A stretch of 64,000 bases of DNA, taken from the NCBI GenBank assembly GCA_965205045.1, contig OZ242031.1, positions 62,001 to 126,000 of the forward strand, read 5' to 3'. A program made the translations under genes and the position numbers. Positions 1 to 7,631 of this stretch are shown in pieces; positions within the stretch are counted from its first letter, which is position 1; the number at the start of each line of letters is the position of its first letter. A model generated the notes under the pieces. It was not told the origin of the DNA. It saw only the letters and a list, made by a program, of their open reading frames with translations, and ran no database searches. This stretch comes from UBA6522 sp965205045 (GTDB taxonomy: Bacteria > Pseudomonadota > Gammaproteobacteria > Steroidobacterales > Rariloculaceae).

Positions 1-273
1 GGTCACTTCTTCGGTTGCCAGCATACCCAGGAACGCTACCGGACGGCGTTTTACGAGCCCTTCCTGAGTGACTGGCGCACGTACGAGAACTGGACGCTCG
101 CCGGCGCCAGCGACACCACCGCGCGCGCGACGAAAATCTGGCCGAAAATCCTCGAGGAGTTCAAGCGGCCGCCCATGGATCCGGCCATCGAGGAAGCGCT
201 CCGGGAGCATGTCGCCAGGCGCAAGGAGTCCCTTGGGCAGCAGGAGCCGGCGCTGGAGCCCATCGGAATCTAG
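1..273 (+). CDS. MttB-family corrinoid methyltransferase, C-terminal part (5' truncated by window edge)
   Basis: The window opens inside an ORF that reads through to TAG at 271-273 (90 residues visible). The tail begins GHFFGCQHTQERY, then has a W-rich stretch, and ends in a helical segment with the ARRKES motif. This is the usual C-terminus of the trimethylamine/glycine-betaine:corrinoid methyltransferase family, which moves a methyl group from a quaternary or tertiary amine to a corrinoid protein. The catalytic barrel and any pyrrolysine codon lie outside the window, so the substrate cannot be inferred. Most non-Pyl members act on betaines. A GltS-like symporter follows 54 nt downstream, and sarcosine oxidase genes lie 12-17 kb away. 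Confidence 0.75.
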   Translation, partial: GHFFGCQHTQERYRTAFYEPFLSDWRTYENWTLAGASDTTARATKIWPKILEEFKRPPMDPAIEEALREHVARRKESLGQQEPALEPIGI

Positions 274-327
274 CCGCCCGTGGCTGGTAATCCCGATTCC
301 GAACATCCGGGCAGAGACTGACCGATC

Positions 328-1773
328 ATGGAGTACGGCCCCTACGCGCTGCTGATGGACTTCGCCCTGATGTCCGTCCTGCTGTTCATCGCGCAACTGG
401 TCCGGGCGAACGTGCGCTGGGTCCAGAACCTGTTCCTGCCGACGGCAATGATCGCCGGATTCATGGGCCTGTTCCTGGGAGAGTCGTTTCTGGGGTACGC
501 CGCACCGGGGCTGGCCGATTTCGCCATACCCTTTTCCGACCAGATCGCTTCCTACGCCTACATGCTCGTCGTGGTGCTGTTCGCTTCCCTGTACATCGGC
601 AATCGCGGCGGTCAGTCCCCCGGAGCGATGATGCGACAGGTGGGCGACACGTTCACCACCAACATGGCCGCCGAGTTCGGCGGCTTCGGGGTCGCGCTGC
701 TCGTGGGCGGCGGCCTGCTGGTCATTTTCGCCCCCCAGGTGAGCACCACGTTTGCCATTCTGCAGCCCGCGGGCTTCGTGGGCGGCCACGGCTACGCGGC
801 GGCGATCGGCACCACGCTCGAGGAAGCCCGGTTGTCGGTCTGGGATTCGGCCGAAGCGGTCACGATCGGCCAGACATTCGCCACGGTGGGGATTCTGTCC
901 GGCATCTTCTGCGGCATTGCCGCCATCAATTTCGGCACGCGCAGAAACTATACCCGCTTCATCACCAGCATGGAGTCCCTGCCCGACGACGTGCGCACCG
1001 GCTTCATCGCGGAGGAACATCAGCGCCCGCTCGGCGCGGCGACAGTGAATCCGATGACCATCGATCCCCTCGCCTGGCACCTCCTGCTGATCCTGATCGC
1101 CACGGCCGGCGGCTACTATTCGTTTCAGGGCCTGCGCGAGGTGTTCCCGAATATCGCCCTGCCCATGATGTGCCTTTCCATGCTGAGCGGCGTCGCACTG
1201 CAGAAGCTCCTGGGCGCCATCGGGCTGCAACACACGGTGGACAAGCGCATCATCACCCGCATGGGCAGCACGGTCACGGACTACCTGGTGGCCTTCGGCA
1301 TCGCGTCCATCAAGATCTCGGTGGTCATCGAGTTTGCCATTCCCCTGTTGCTGCTGGCCGTGGTCGGCGTATCTTTTGCATTGTTCTTCCTGTTCTTCGT
1401 CGCCAGGCGGGTCTTTCACAATTACTGGTTCGAGAGGGGCATCTTCGTCTTCGGCTGGAGCACGGGCGTCGTCGCCATGGGCGTCACGCTGCTGCGGATC
1501 GTCGATCCCGATTTCCGCAGCAACACACTGGGAGACTACGGCATTGCGTACGTGTTCATTTCCATGATCGAACTTGGGATCGTCTCGATACTGCCGTCGG
1601 TCGTCGCACTGAGTTTCATTTCGGGAAATTACTGGTACACGCTGATACCGGGCGCGGTCATGTTGACTGTCTGCCTCGGCCTGTTGTTGTTCACGGTCAA
1701 TCGCTATGGCCTGCAGAGCCGCGACGGTTCGGTTCCGCGCCCGGGCGAGGAACCGGTCGCGCAATTGCCGTAG
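328..1773 (+). CDS. Sodium:glutamate symporter (GltS) family transporter
   Basis: A 481-residue, very hydrophobic protein with about 10-12 predicted membrane helices. Residues 152-159 read GGHGYAAA, close to the GltS-family GGHG signature. GltS of enteric bacteria is about 400 residues; the extra length here is a polar cytoplasmic loop near residues 205-245 and a polar tail. The family couples Na+ entry to glutamate uptake. The true substrate here may be another amino acid, because the gene directly follows an MttB-type methyltransferase. The ATG at 328 comes just before the first helix. It converges with the LysR gene, and I see no clear terminator in the 89-nt gap. Confidence 0.8.
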   Translation: MEYGPYALLMDFALMSVLLFIAQLVRANVRWVQNLFLPTAMIAGFMGLFLGESFLGYAAPGLADFAIPFSDQIASYAYMLVVVLFASLYIGNRGGQSPGAMMRQVGDTFTTNMAAEFGGFGVALLVGGGLLVIFAPQVSTTFAILQPAGFVGGHGYAAAIGTTLEEARLSVWDSAEAVTIGQTFATVGILSGIFCGIAAINFGTRRNYTRFITSMESLPDDVRTGFIAEEHQRPLGAATVNPMTIDPLAWHLLLILIATAGGYYSFQGLREVFPNIALPMMCLSMLSGVALQKLLGAIGLQHTVDKRIITRMGSTVTDYLVAFGIASIKISVVIEFAIPLLLLAVVGVSFALFFLFFVARRVFHNYWFERGIFVFGWSTGVVAMGVTLLRIVDPDFRSNTLGDYGIAYVFISMIELGIVSILPSVVALSFISGNYWYTLIPGAVMLTVCLGLLLFTVNRYGLQSRDGSVPRPGEEPVAQLP

Positions 1774-1862
1774 CCCGCCTGACCCGACAGGCACACCGAT
1801 GTCCGCAGCAAGGGCGCGGAGACGGCCCGACGGCAGTGGAAGGGCGGTGAACGGAGCGGGGG

Positions 1863-2840
1863 TCAGATCAGCGGCAGCTCGCTGACCGTATAGGCCTGCT
1901 CGCCGAACCAGGGCGCAATTTTCTTCAACTGCGGCACCAGGTCGGTGGCGTAGATGTCCCGGCATATGTGCGCGACCTTCTCCGGCAGCGTGCCGAGTTC
2001 ACCCTCGTGGCAGAGCAGCGACAGGTAGCGGGCATTGGCCCCAATGGCCAGCGGCAGGATTCGCATGCCCTGCAACAGTTCCTGGTGCGGAATGATGCAC
2101 AAGCCCGTCACGATCGCCCACCCGTGTCCGGCCTGCACGAAGCGCAACAGCGTCTGCGTGCTGTCCAGTTCGTATCGGGTCATCAGCTTCACATCCAGCC
2201 GGCGTGCGATCAGGTCGATGAGTATCCCGATCCGGTTCTGCCTCGCGTAGTGGACGAACGGGACGTTTTCGGCGAGCCACCGGGGCGTCAGGTCCTCCTT
2301 CCGGCCGCAGTTTTGCGGAACGACTATCACGAAGGGATCGCGGAGAATCGGAAACCGCAGCAGTTCGTGATGACTCTCCATCGGCTCAGTCGTAATCAGC
2401 AGGTCCAGGTCATGGTTGAGCAGCGCCTCGGAGAGCGATCCGGAAACTCCGGTTCGAATCGACAGTTTCGACGAGAACGGCTTGATTCGCTCCATGATCT
2501 GCCCGCTGGCCGCCTCGCCGAAGGAATCGATCATGCCGATACGGAGTTTCGGCACGCTGTTGTGCGCAGCCATCTGGATATCGGCGAGAACGCGTTGCGC
2601 GTCGGCCATCGCGCGGTTCGCGTACTCGTTCAGGATCTTCCCGGTAGCGGTCAGCTTGATGGGCCTGGACCGCCGGACGATCAGCTCGGTGCCGGTTTGC
2701 GTTTCGAGACGCTTGATGGCCTGGGATACCGCCGACTGGGTAATCTCCAGCCGCCTTGCAGCCTGCGTCAGCGTCTCCGAAGAGGCCACGGCGGCGAACA
2801 CGCGAAGAGTCCGGGAGTCGAAGTAACGACCGTCTTTCAC
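1863..2840 (-). CDS. LysR-family transcriptional regulator
   Basis: 325 residues, the standard LTTR length. The N-terminal winged helix-turn-helix (about residues 10-65) contains the typical TQAARRLEITQSAVSQAIKR pattern. A periplasmic-binding-protein-like effector domain follows from about residue 95. It lies 59 nt downstream of, and in the same direction as, the DAO-family oxidoreductase gene, so the two may be co-transcribed. An obvious target is the divergent promoter at 4265-4490, which carries tandem inverted repeats. The effector is unknown. Confidence 0.9.
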   Translation of the reverse strand: MKDGRYFDSRTLRVFAAVASSETLTQAARRLEITQSAVSQAIKRLETQTGTELIVRRSRPIKLTATGKILNEYANRAMADAQRVLADIQMAAHNSVPKLRIGMIDSFGEAASGQIMERIKPFSSKLSIRTGVSGSLSEALLNHDLDLLITTEPMESHHELLRFPILRDPFVIVVPQNCGRKEDLTPRWLAENVPFVHYARQNRIGILIDLIARRLDVKLMTRYELDSTQTLLRFVQAGHGWAIVTGLCIIPHQELLQGMRILPLAIGANARYLSLLCHEGELGTLPEKVAHICRDIYATDLVPQLKKIAPWFGEQAYTVSELPLI

Positions 2841-2899
2841 AGTGTTTCTGCCGTTGCCTGCGAACCGTGGACATGTTGCGCGAACATGCTACGAACGGG

Positions 2900-4243
2900 T
2901 CAGCTCCACGGGAAAGGGCTGCGGGATACCGGGTGCAGCCTGCCTTGCGCGAATCGGGAAAACCGGTGCGGTTCAAGCAGTTGCGACGGCCGGCCGCAAA
3001 TCTCCGCCGCGACCAGCTTGCCGACGCCGATCATCTTGTAGCCGTGATTCGAGTCGGCGATCACGTAGCAGTTGTGTCGGAACACGTCGAACACCGGGAA
3101 GCTGTCCGGGGTGAACGCGCCGATGCCGCCCGACGGCTCGCGGCTGAAGCTCGCCAGCGTGCCCGCAAAGCGCGCCTGACAATGCGACAGCGCGGACACC
3201 CACATGTGGGCGAATTCCGGTCCCACGATGAAGTCCGGCGACGCGGGACCGTAGGGGTCCACCGCGACACCGTCGGGATCCTTGTCTACCTTGTAAGGCG
3301 CGGCGCCACCTTGCACGCCATTGAAATGAAAGTCGGGCTTGTAGTAAATGCCCCAGGGCCGATCGGTAATCAACGAACCGTCCTCGTCGGACAGCAGCGG
3401 TGCGTCGGTATCCACATGGATCACCGGCGGCATCCTGCCGTCATTGGTCCTTTGCAGTTCGGGGTCCACGCCCAGGGTACCTTCCTCCAGGCACCAGTAC
3501 GTCCACATCGGCACATCGCTGATCGTGTTGCCGTTTCGCGGATCCGTGATGTCTATGGCTTTCGGCAGTTCCAGCATATCCCAGAACCGCGTGATCCACG
3601 GTCCCGCACCGATCACGACATAATCGCAGTCGATCGTCCCGCTGCGCGTTTCGACGCACGCGATGGCACCCTGGTTGTCCCGGCCGAAGCCGGTCACCTC
3701 GACCCCGGCGAGGATACGAACGCCTTCCCGCTCGGCCTTGCCCGCCAGCCCGTACATGGCCCGGGTATTGTTGGCATATCCCCCCGGCAGCTCGTGCAAC
3801 ACGCTTGTGATGTTCTGCGCACGCCAGTCGTCAAACAGGCCACGCATGTATTTCATGCAGTCTTTGTCGCCCTCGATGAATGTCGATGCGTAACCGATGG
3901 CCTTCTGTTGCGCATGAATGGAACCGACGTCTTCGTGCATGGCTTCGTAGCTGATCTGCATGTAGCCGACGGGATGGTAGCTGTAGGCCTCCGCGTCGCT
4001 TTCCCATACCTCCACGCTGTGAGCCATCAACTCCCGCATCGCCGGCTGGAAATAGTTGTTGCGCACCACGCCGCAGGCGATTCCCGAGGCTCCGGCACCG
4101 ATGCCGGACTTGTCCAGCACGACAACGTCCTCACCCGATCCCCTGCCGCAGGCCTTGAGCTGCAGGGCGAGGTGATACGCGGTGCTCAATCCGTGCACCC
4201 CGGCGCCGATGATGACGTATGGCGAACTTGTCGGAATGCTCAT
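2900..4243 (-). CDS. FAD-dependent oxidoreductase, DAO / sarcosine-oxidase-beta-like family
   Basis: About 447 residues. The dinucleotide-binding motif GAGVHG sits at residues 13-18, followed by the ALDKSGIGAGASG-type second FAD contact and a C-terminal GHGYKMIG FAD-binding segment, as in glycine, sarcosine and D-amino-acid oxidases. Such enzymes oxidise a C-N bond to an imine with FAD. I chose the ATG at 4243 over the in-frame ATG at 4264 because an AAGGCAGGG ribosome-binding sequence precedes it. No iron-sulfur or GcvT domain is present. The gene is divergent from the secreted amidotransferase gene and followed by lysR. Dimethylglycine- or proline-type substrates are possible but not shown. 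Confidence 0.82.
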   Translation of the reverse strand: MSIPTSSPYVIIGAGVHGLSTAYHLALQLKACGRGSGEDVVVLDKSGIGAGASGIACGVVRNNYFQPAMRELMAHSVEVWESDAEAYSYHPVGYMQISYEAMHEDVGSIHAQQKAIGYASTFIEGDKDCMKYMRGLFDDWRAQNITSVLHELPGGYANNTRAMYGLAGKAEREGVRILAGVEVTGFGRDNQGAIACVETRSGTIDCDYVVIGAGPWITRFWDMLELPKAIDITDPRNGNTISDVPMWTYWCLEEGTLGVDPELQRTNDGRMPPVIHVDTDAPLLSDEDGSLITDRPWGIYYKPDFHFNGVQGGAAPYKVDKDPDGVAVDPYGPASPDFIVGPEFAHMWVSALSHCQARFAGTLASFSREPSGGIGAFTPDSFPVFDVFRHNCYVIADSNHGYKMIGVGKLVAAEICGRPSQLLEPHRFSRFAQGRLHPVSRSPFPWS

Positions 4244-4264
4244 GTACCCTGCCTTGCCGATCAT

Positions 4265-4490
4265 GTCCGGCGGCCTGCCGGGTGCCGCCCGTTACCCGGA
4301 TTCCCGCCTGGCCGACCTCCGTGCCTGAGTGTTGCTGTAGTATGATCCCGAATAATGTCAGATTTGCCGGACGGAACCGTTCAGATGGGCTAATGCCGGA
4401 CATTAGATTGCCTAATTCAATTTGCACCGGCCCGATCGCCCGTCTACTGTAGTTCAAAGGTTAACGTCAAAACCCCGGGGGGCCGAAGAA
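4265..4490. promoter_or_regulatory. Divergent promoter region with overlapping CTAAT/ATTAG inverted repeats (4390-4416)
   Basis: A 226-nt intergenic region between the DAO-type gene (minus) and the amidotransferase gene (plus). At 4390-4406 lies CTAATG-CCGGA-CATTAG. The right arm is reused in a second inverted repeat, ATTAG-N5-CTAAT (4402-4416), so three half-sites sit on alternating strands. A weak promoter-like pair, TTGCAC (4422-4427) and TACTGT (4445-4450) with 17-nt spacing, follows on the plus strand. The arrangement looks like a dimer or tetramer operator. The neighbouring LysR protein is the natural candidate, although the spacing is not the classical T-N11-A. Confidence 0.5.
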
Positions 4491-6140
4491 ATGACTGGAT
4501 TGTCGAGTTTGGGGCGTACTGTTTTCGCCGCGTGGGCGGCATTCACCATAACCGCCGGCGGACTCGCCAACGAGGCGCGGCCGGACACGGACGCGAAAGC
4601 CGGGGATATCCTTTTCGCACCGGTATTGGCCGCGGCTCCGCGGCTCGACCAGATCGCGACCAACGCACGCCCGTTGATGTCCTGGGCCAACGCCGACGGC
4701 GGCGTCGGCGCCAAGACCTATATCCTGCAGCTCGACAAGGCGCCTTCGTTCGATTCCGAAGCGCTGCGCGAGTACGCCGGCATCGAGAGCGGGATTCACA
4801 TCACGTCGTTCAGGCTTCCCGAACCGCTCGATGACGATACGCAGTATTTCTGGCGGGTGATGGCCATGGACGAAGCCGGCAACCGCAGTGCATGGGGCCG
4901 GGAGATCGGCGATATCACGGCGCGATTTTTCGTCCGCACCGCCTGGGACGACCAGTACTACGGTCCCAGGGTTCCCGTGGAGTCCATTACGACCTCGCCG
5001 GGCACCGGCGTCGAGTACATCCAGGACTATGACGAAAGCGGACTCAGCGCGTGGACCGGCGAGGCCGACCGGGAGAGTCACTGGGTTCAGTTCGACTTCG
5101 GCCAGCCGGCCACGATCGGCCGCATATGGCTGCTGTTCAAGGAACCGGGCTGGAAACCGAGGGAACAGTCCGGATACACGTTCGTCACCAGGCAGACCGA
5201 CCTCGCCGGGCGCGCGACGGATTACCAGTGGATGTACAGCGACGACGGCGTCGAATGGTCGTCAGTGCCCGGTACCCGCATGCAGGGGGCCGACGGCTTT
5301 CGGGCGGAGTTCATGCTGGACGACAATCCCATCGCCGCGCGGTACCTGAAGCTCGATATATCCGGATGGATGGGCGATGCGCCCAAGGTCGCCGAAGCGA
5401 CATTCTACCGCCGGGGCGCGGCGCCGGTGCCCGACGTGCCCGACGGCCCCTACGTGATGGTGATCGGCAACTCACGGTCCGATTCCGGCAATTCCGGAAC
5501 CTCCTTCAGAGACGTGGTGCTCGGACTGGACGGGCACGTGGCGCCGACATTCGAACTGGAAGTCGTTGAAGTCTCTCACTACGACATTTCCCAGGAGGTG
5601 GTGGATAACCTGCCCAACAAGCCGCTGGCGATTTTCCTTACCGGATTCGGCCGATGGGACGAGATGATTCCCCAGTTCGAATTCAACGGCGAGTACGAGA
5701 TTATCCGGGAGTCGAACATCCCCATCCTGGGGGCGTGCGGCGGCCTGCAACTCATGGCCCAGCAGGACGGCTTTACCTTTGCGGTGGACACGGGCCGCTA
5801 TTTCGGCACGCGCAGCCTTCAGGCCATCCTCGAAGAGGACATTCCGCCTGTCGACATTCACGCCCATGACGACCCGTTCTTTTCCGGCATGGTGACGCCG
5901 TTCTTCGGTCCGAAATTCCATAGCTGGGCCGTCTCCGTTGTGCCGGAGGGCTGGGAAATCCTCGCGACATCGACGGATTCCGACGGCGTGGTGGTCAACG
6001 AAGTGATGCGGGCCTCCGACCGGCTGGTTTACGGCACCCAGTTCCACCCGGAGATCGCGCAGTCCTTCAGCACGTCCAAGGTCGTACTGAACAACTTCCT
6101 GAGCATGGCCATCGAGAGGTACCGGGAGCAAACCCAGTAG
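4491..6140 (+). CDS. Exported class I glutamine amidotransferase with N-terminal Fn3-like and discoidin-like domains
   Basis: 549 residues from the ATG at 4491, which follows a GGGGGGCCGAAGA purine run. Residues 1-27 look like a Sec signal peptide (hydrophobic core, small residues before NEARP). Residues about 30-150 resemble a fibronectin-type fold (a YFWRVMAMD segment). Residues about 155-320 resemble an F5/8 type C (discoidin) domain, with WVQFDFGQPATIGRI and RYLKLDISG. Residues about 335-549 are a class I GATase: nucleophile elbow GACGG with Cys416, then FHPE with His519 and Glu521, so the triad is intact. Class I GATases normally feed ammonia to cytoplasmic synthetases, so export and an adhesive-like N-terminus are odd. 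The PrpD-like gene starts 6 nt downstream. Confidence 0.8.
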   Translation: MTGLSSLGRTVFAAWAAFTITAGGLANEARPDTDAKAGDILFAPVLAAAPRLDQIATNARPLMSWANADGGVGAKTYILQLDKAPSFDSEALREYAGIESGIHITSFRLPEPLDDDTQYFWRVMAMDEAGNRSAWGREIGDITARFFVRTAWDDQYYGPRVPVESITTSPGTGVEYIQDYDESGLSAWTGEADRESHWVQFDFGQPATIGRIWLLFKEPGWKPREQSGYTFVTRQTDLAGRATDYQWMYSDDGVEWSSVPGTRMQGADGFRAEFMLDDNPIAARYLKLDISGWMGDAPKVAEATFYRRGAAPVPDVPDGPYVMVIGNSRSDSGNSGTSFRDVVLGLDGHVAPTFELEVVEVSHYDISQEVVDNLPNKPLAIFLTGFGRWDEMIPQFEFNGEYEIIRESNIPILGACGGLQLMAQQDGFTFAVDTGRYFGTRSLQAILEEDIPPVDIHAHDDPFFSGMVTPFFGPKFHSWAVSVVPEGWEILATSTDSDGVVVNEVMRASDRLVYGTQFHPEIAQSFSTSKVVLNNFLSMAIERYREQTQ

Positions 6141-6146
6141 CGGTTC

Positions 6147-7505
6147 ATGCCCGCGGTACAGCCGCTGCCGGACATCGCCGGCTTCGTCCTCGATACCGAT
6201 TACGGCGACCTTCCCGACCCCGTCATTCGAACGGCACTACGCTGTTGCCTCGATACTGCCGGGGTTGCGGCAGCCGGACGCAAGACCGATCTTTCGCGCA
6301 TCGCCGTCGAACACGCGGCGGACTTTCTCGCACCGGGCCGGGACACTTCCGACATCCTCTTCACCGGGCGTACCGCCAGCCCGATGGGAGCGGCCCTGGC
6401 CGGGGGCATGACCATCGACTCGGTGGATGCCCACGACGGCCACAGCCTCACCAAGGGGCATGCAGGCGCGGCCGTGTTCCCCGCCCTGCACGCCTTCGCG
6501 TCCGCCGCGCAAAACGGCGGCCGCACGCTATCCGGGAGGGCGTTCCTTGCCGCGCTGGCTGTCGGCTACGAGATCGCCCTGCGCGCGGGAATCTGTCTTC
6601 ACGCAACCGCCGGCGACTATCACACGTCCGGCGCCTGGAACGCCCTTGGCTGCGCGGCAGTCGGCGCCCGCTGCCTGGGGCTCACGGCCGTGCAGACCCG
6701 CCACGCGCTGGGAATAGCGGAATACCACGGCCCGCGCAGCCAGATGATGCGCTGCATCGACCACCCCACCATGCTGAAGGACGGCTCGGGTTGGGGCGCG
6801 ATGTGCGGCGTCAGCGCCGCGTTGCTCGCCGGGTCGGGTTTCAGCGGGGCGCCCGCCGTGACCCTGGAGTACCCGGAGGCCCGGCCCTTCTGGGAGGATC
6901 TCGGCACGCGTTGGGAACTGTTGAACCAGTATTTCAAGCCCTACCCGGTATGCCGGTGGGCGCAACCGGCGATCGCGGCCGTGGCCGACCTGATGCGACG
7001 CCACACCATCGACCACGCGGCCATATCGGAGGTGGAGGTGACCACGTTCCACGAAGCGTTGCGCCTCTCGGGCCATGCCCCTCGCACCACCGAAGAGGCA
7101 CAGTACGCCATCGCGTTCCCGATTGCCGCGTTCATCGTCACCGGCAGCCTCGGAGTGGAACAGCTTGTCGGGGATGCCCTGCAGGACGCCGACATCCTGG
7201 CCCTCAGCCACAAGATCGGAATCCGCGAGTCGGTCCGGTACAACGAACGATTTCCGGCCGAGCGCTGGGCGGACGTGCGAGTGCGGCTTGCGTCCGGTGA
7301 CGTGATCGAGTCCGCGCCGACCCTGCCGCCGGGCGATTCCGAACGCCCCCTGACCGACCATGAAATTCTCCGGAAATTCGAACGGCTCTGTGCGCCGGCA
7401 CTGGATGCGCGCACGACTCGCCGACTGCACGACGCGGTCATGAACTTGAGCGATGCCGACCGCTCCGCCAAGGGGCTTCTCGAAGTGCTTCGCACACCCG
7501 TCTGA
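6147..7505 (+). CDS. MmgE/PrpD family protein
   Basis: 452 residues, the usual length for this family, which includes 2-methylcitrate dehydratase, cis-aconitate decarboxylase and many unassigned members. The recognisable segments are a DAHDGHSLTKGHAGAAVFPA stretch (about residues 94-113), a FKPYPVCRWAQPA segment near residue 262, and a C-terminal small domain. It starts 6 nt after the amidotransferase stop, so the two are translationally linked. The substrate is unknown: no prpB/prpC neighbours are present, which argues against a plain methylcitrate cycle. It appears cytoplasmic. Confidence 0.85.
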   Translation: MPAVQPLPDIAGFVLDTDYGDLPDPVIRTALRCCLDTAGVAAAGRKTDLSRIAVEHAADFLAPGRDTSDILFTGRTASPMGAALAGGMTIDSVDAHDGHSLTKGHAGAAVFPALHAFASAAQNGGRTLSGRAFLAALAVGYEIALRAGICLHATAGDYHTSGAWNALGCAAVGARCLGLTAVQTRHALGIAEYHGPRSQMMRCIDHPTMLKDGSGWGAMCGVSAALLAGSGFSGAPAVTLEYPEARPFWEDLGTRWELLNQYFKPYPVCRWAQPAIAAVADLMRRHTIDHAAISEVEVTTFHEALRLSGHAPRTTEEAQYAIAFPIAAFIVTGSLGVEQLVGDALQDADILALSHKIGIRESVRYNERFPAERWADVRVRLASGDVIESAPTLPPGDSERPLTDHEILRKFERLCAPALDARTTRRLHDAVMNLSDADRSAKGLLEVLRTPV

Positions 7506-7631
7506 CCGCGGACATCCAAGCGGAAGTAACGGCACTAATGGCGGTTGTCAAATTTACTTATCATATTGATTTGCATTCATTTCAATGACTATGCTTGAGC
7601 CATGCTGAAGGGCTGACTCGATTTACGGGGG

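Noticed and set aside
2451..2460. GGTTCGAATC, resembling a tRNA T-arm
   Set aside because: It lies inside the LysR coding sequence and no acceptor stem or anticodon arm can be folded around it.
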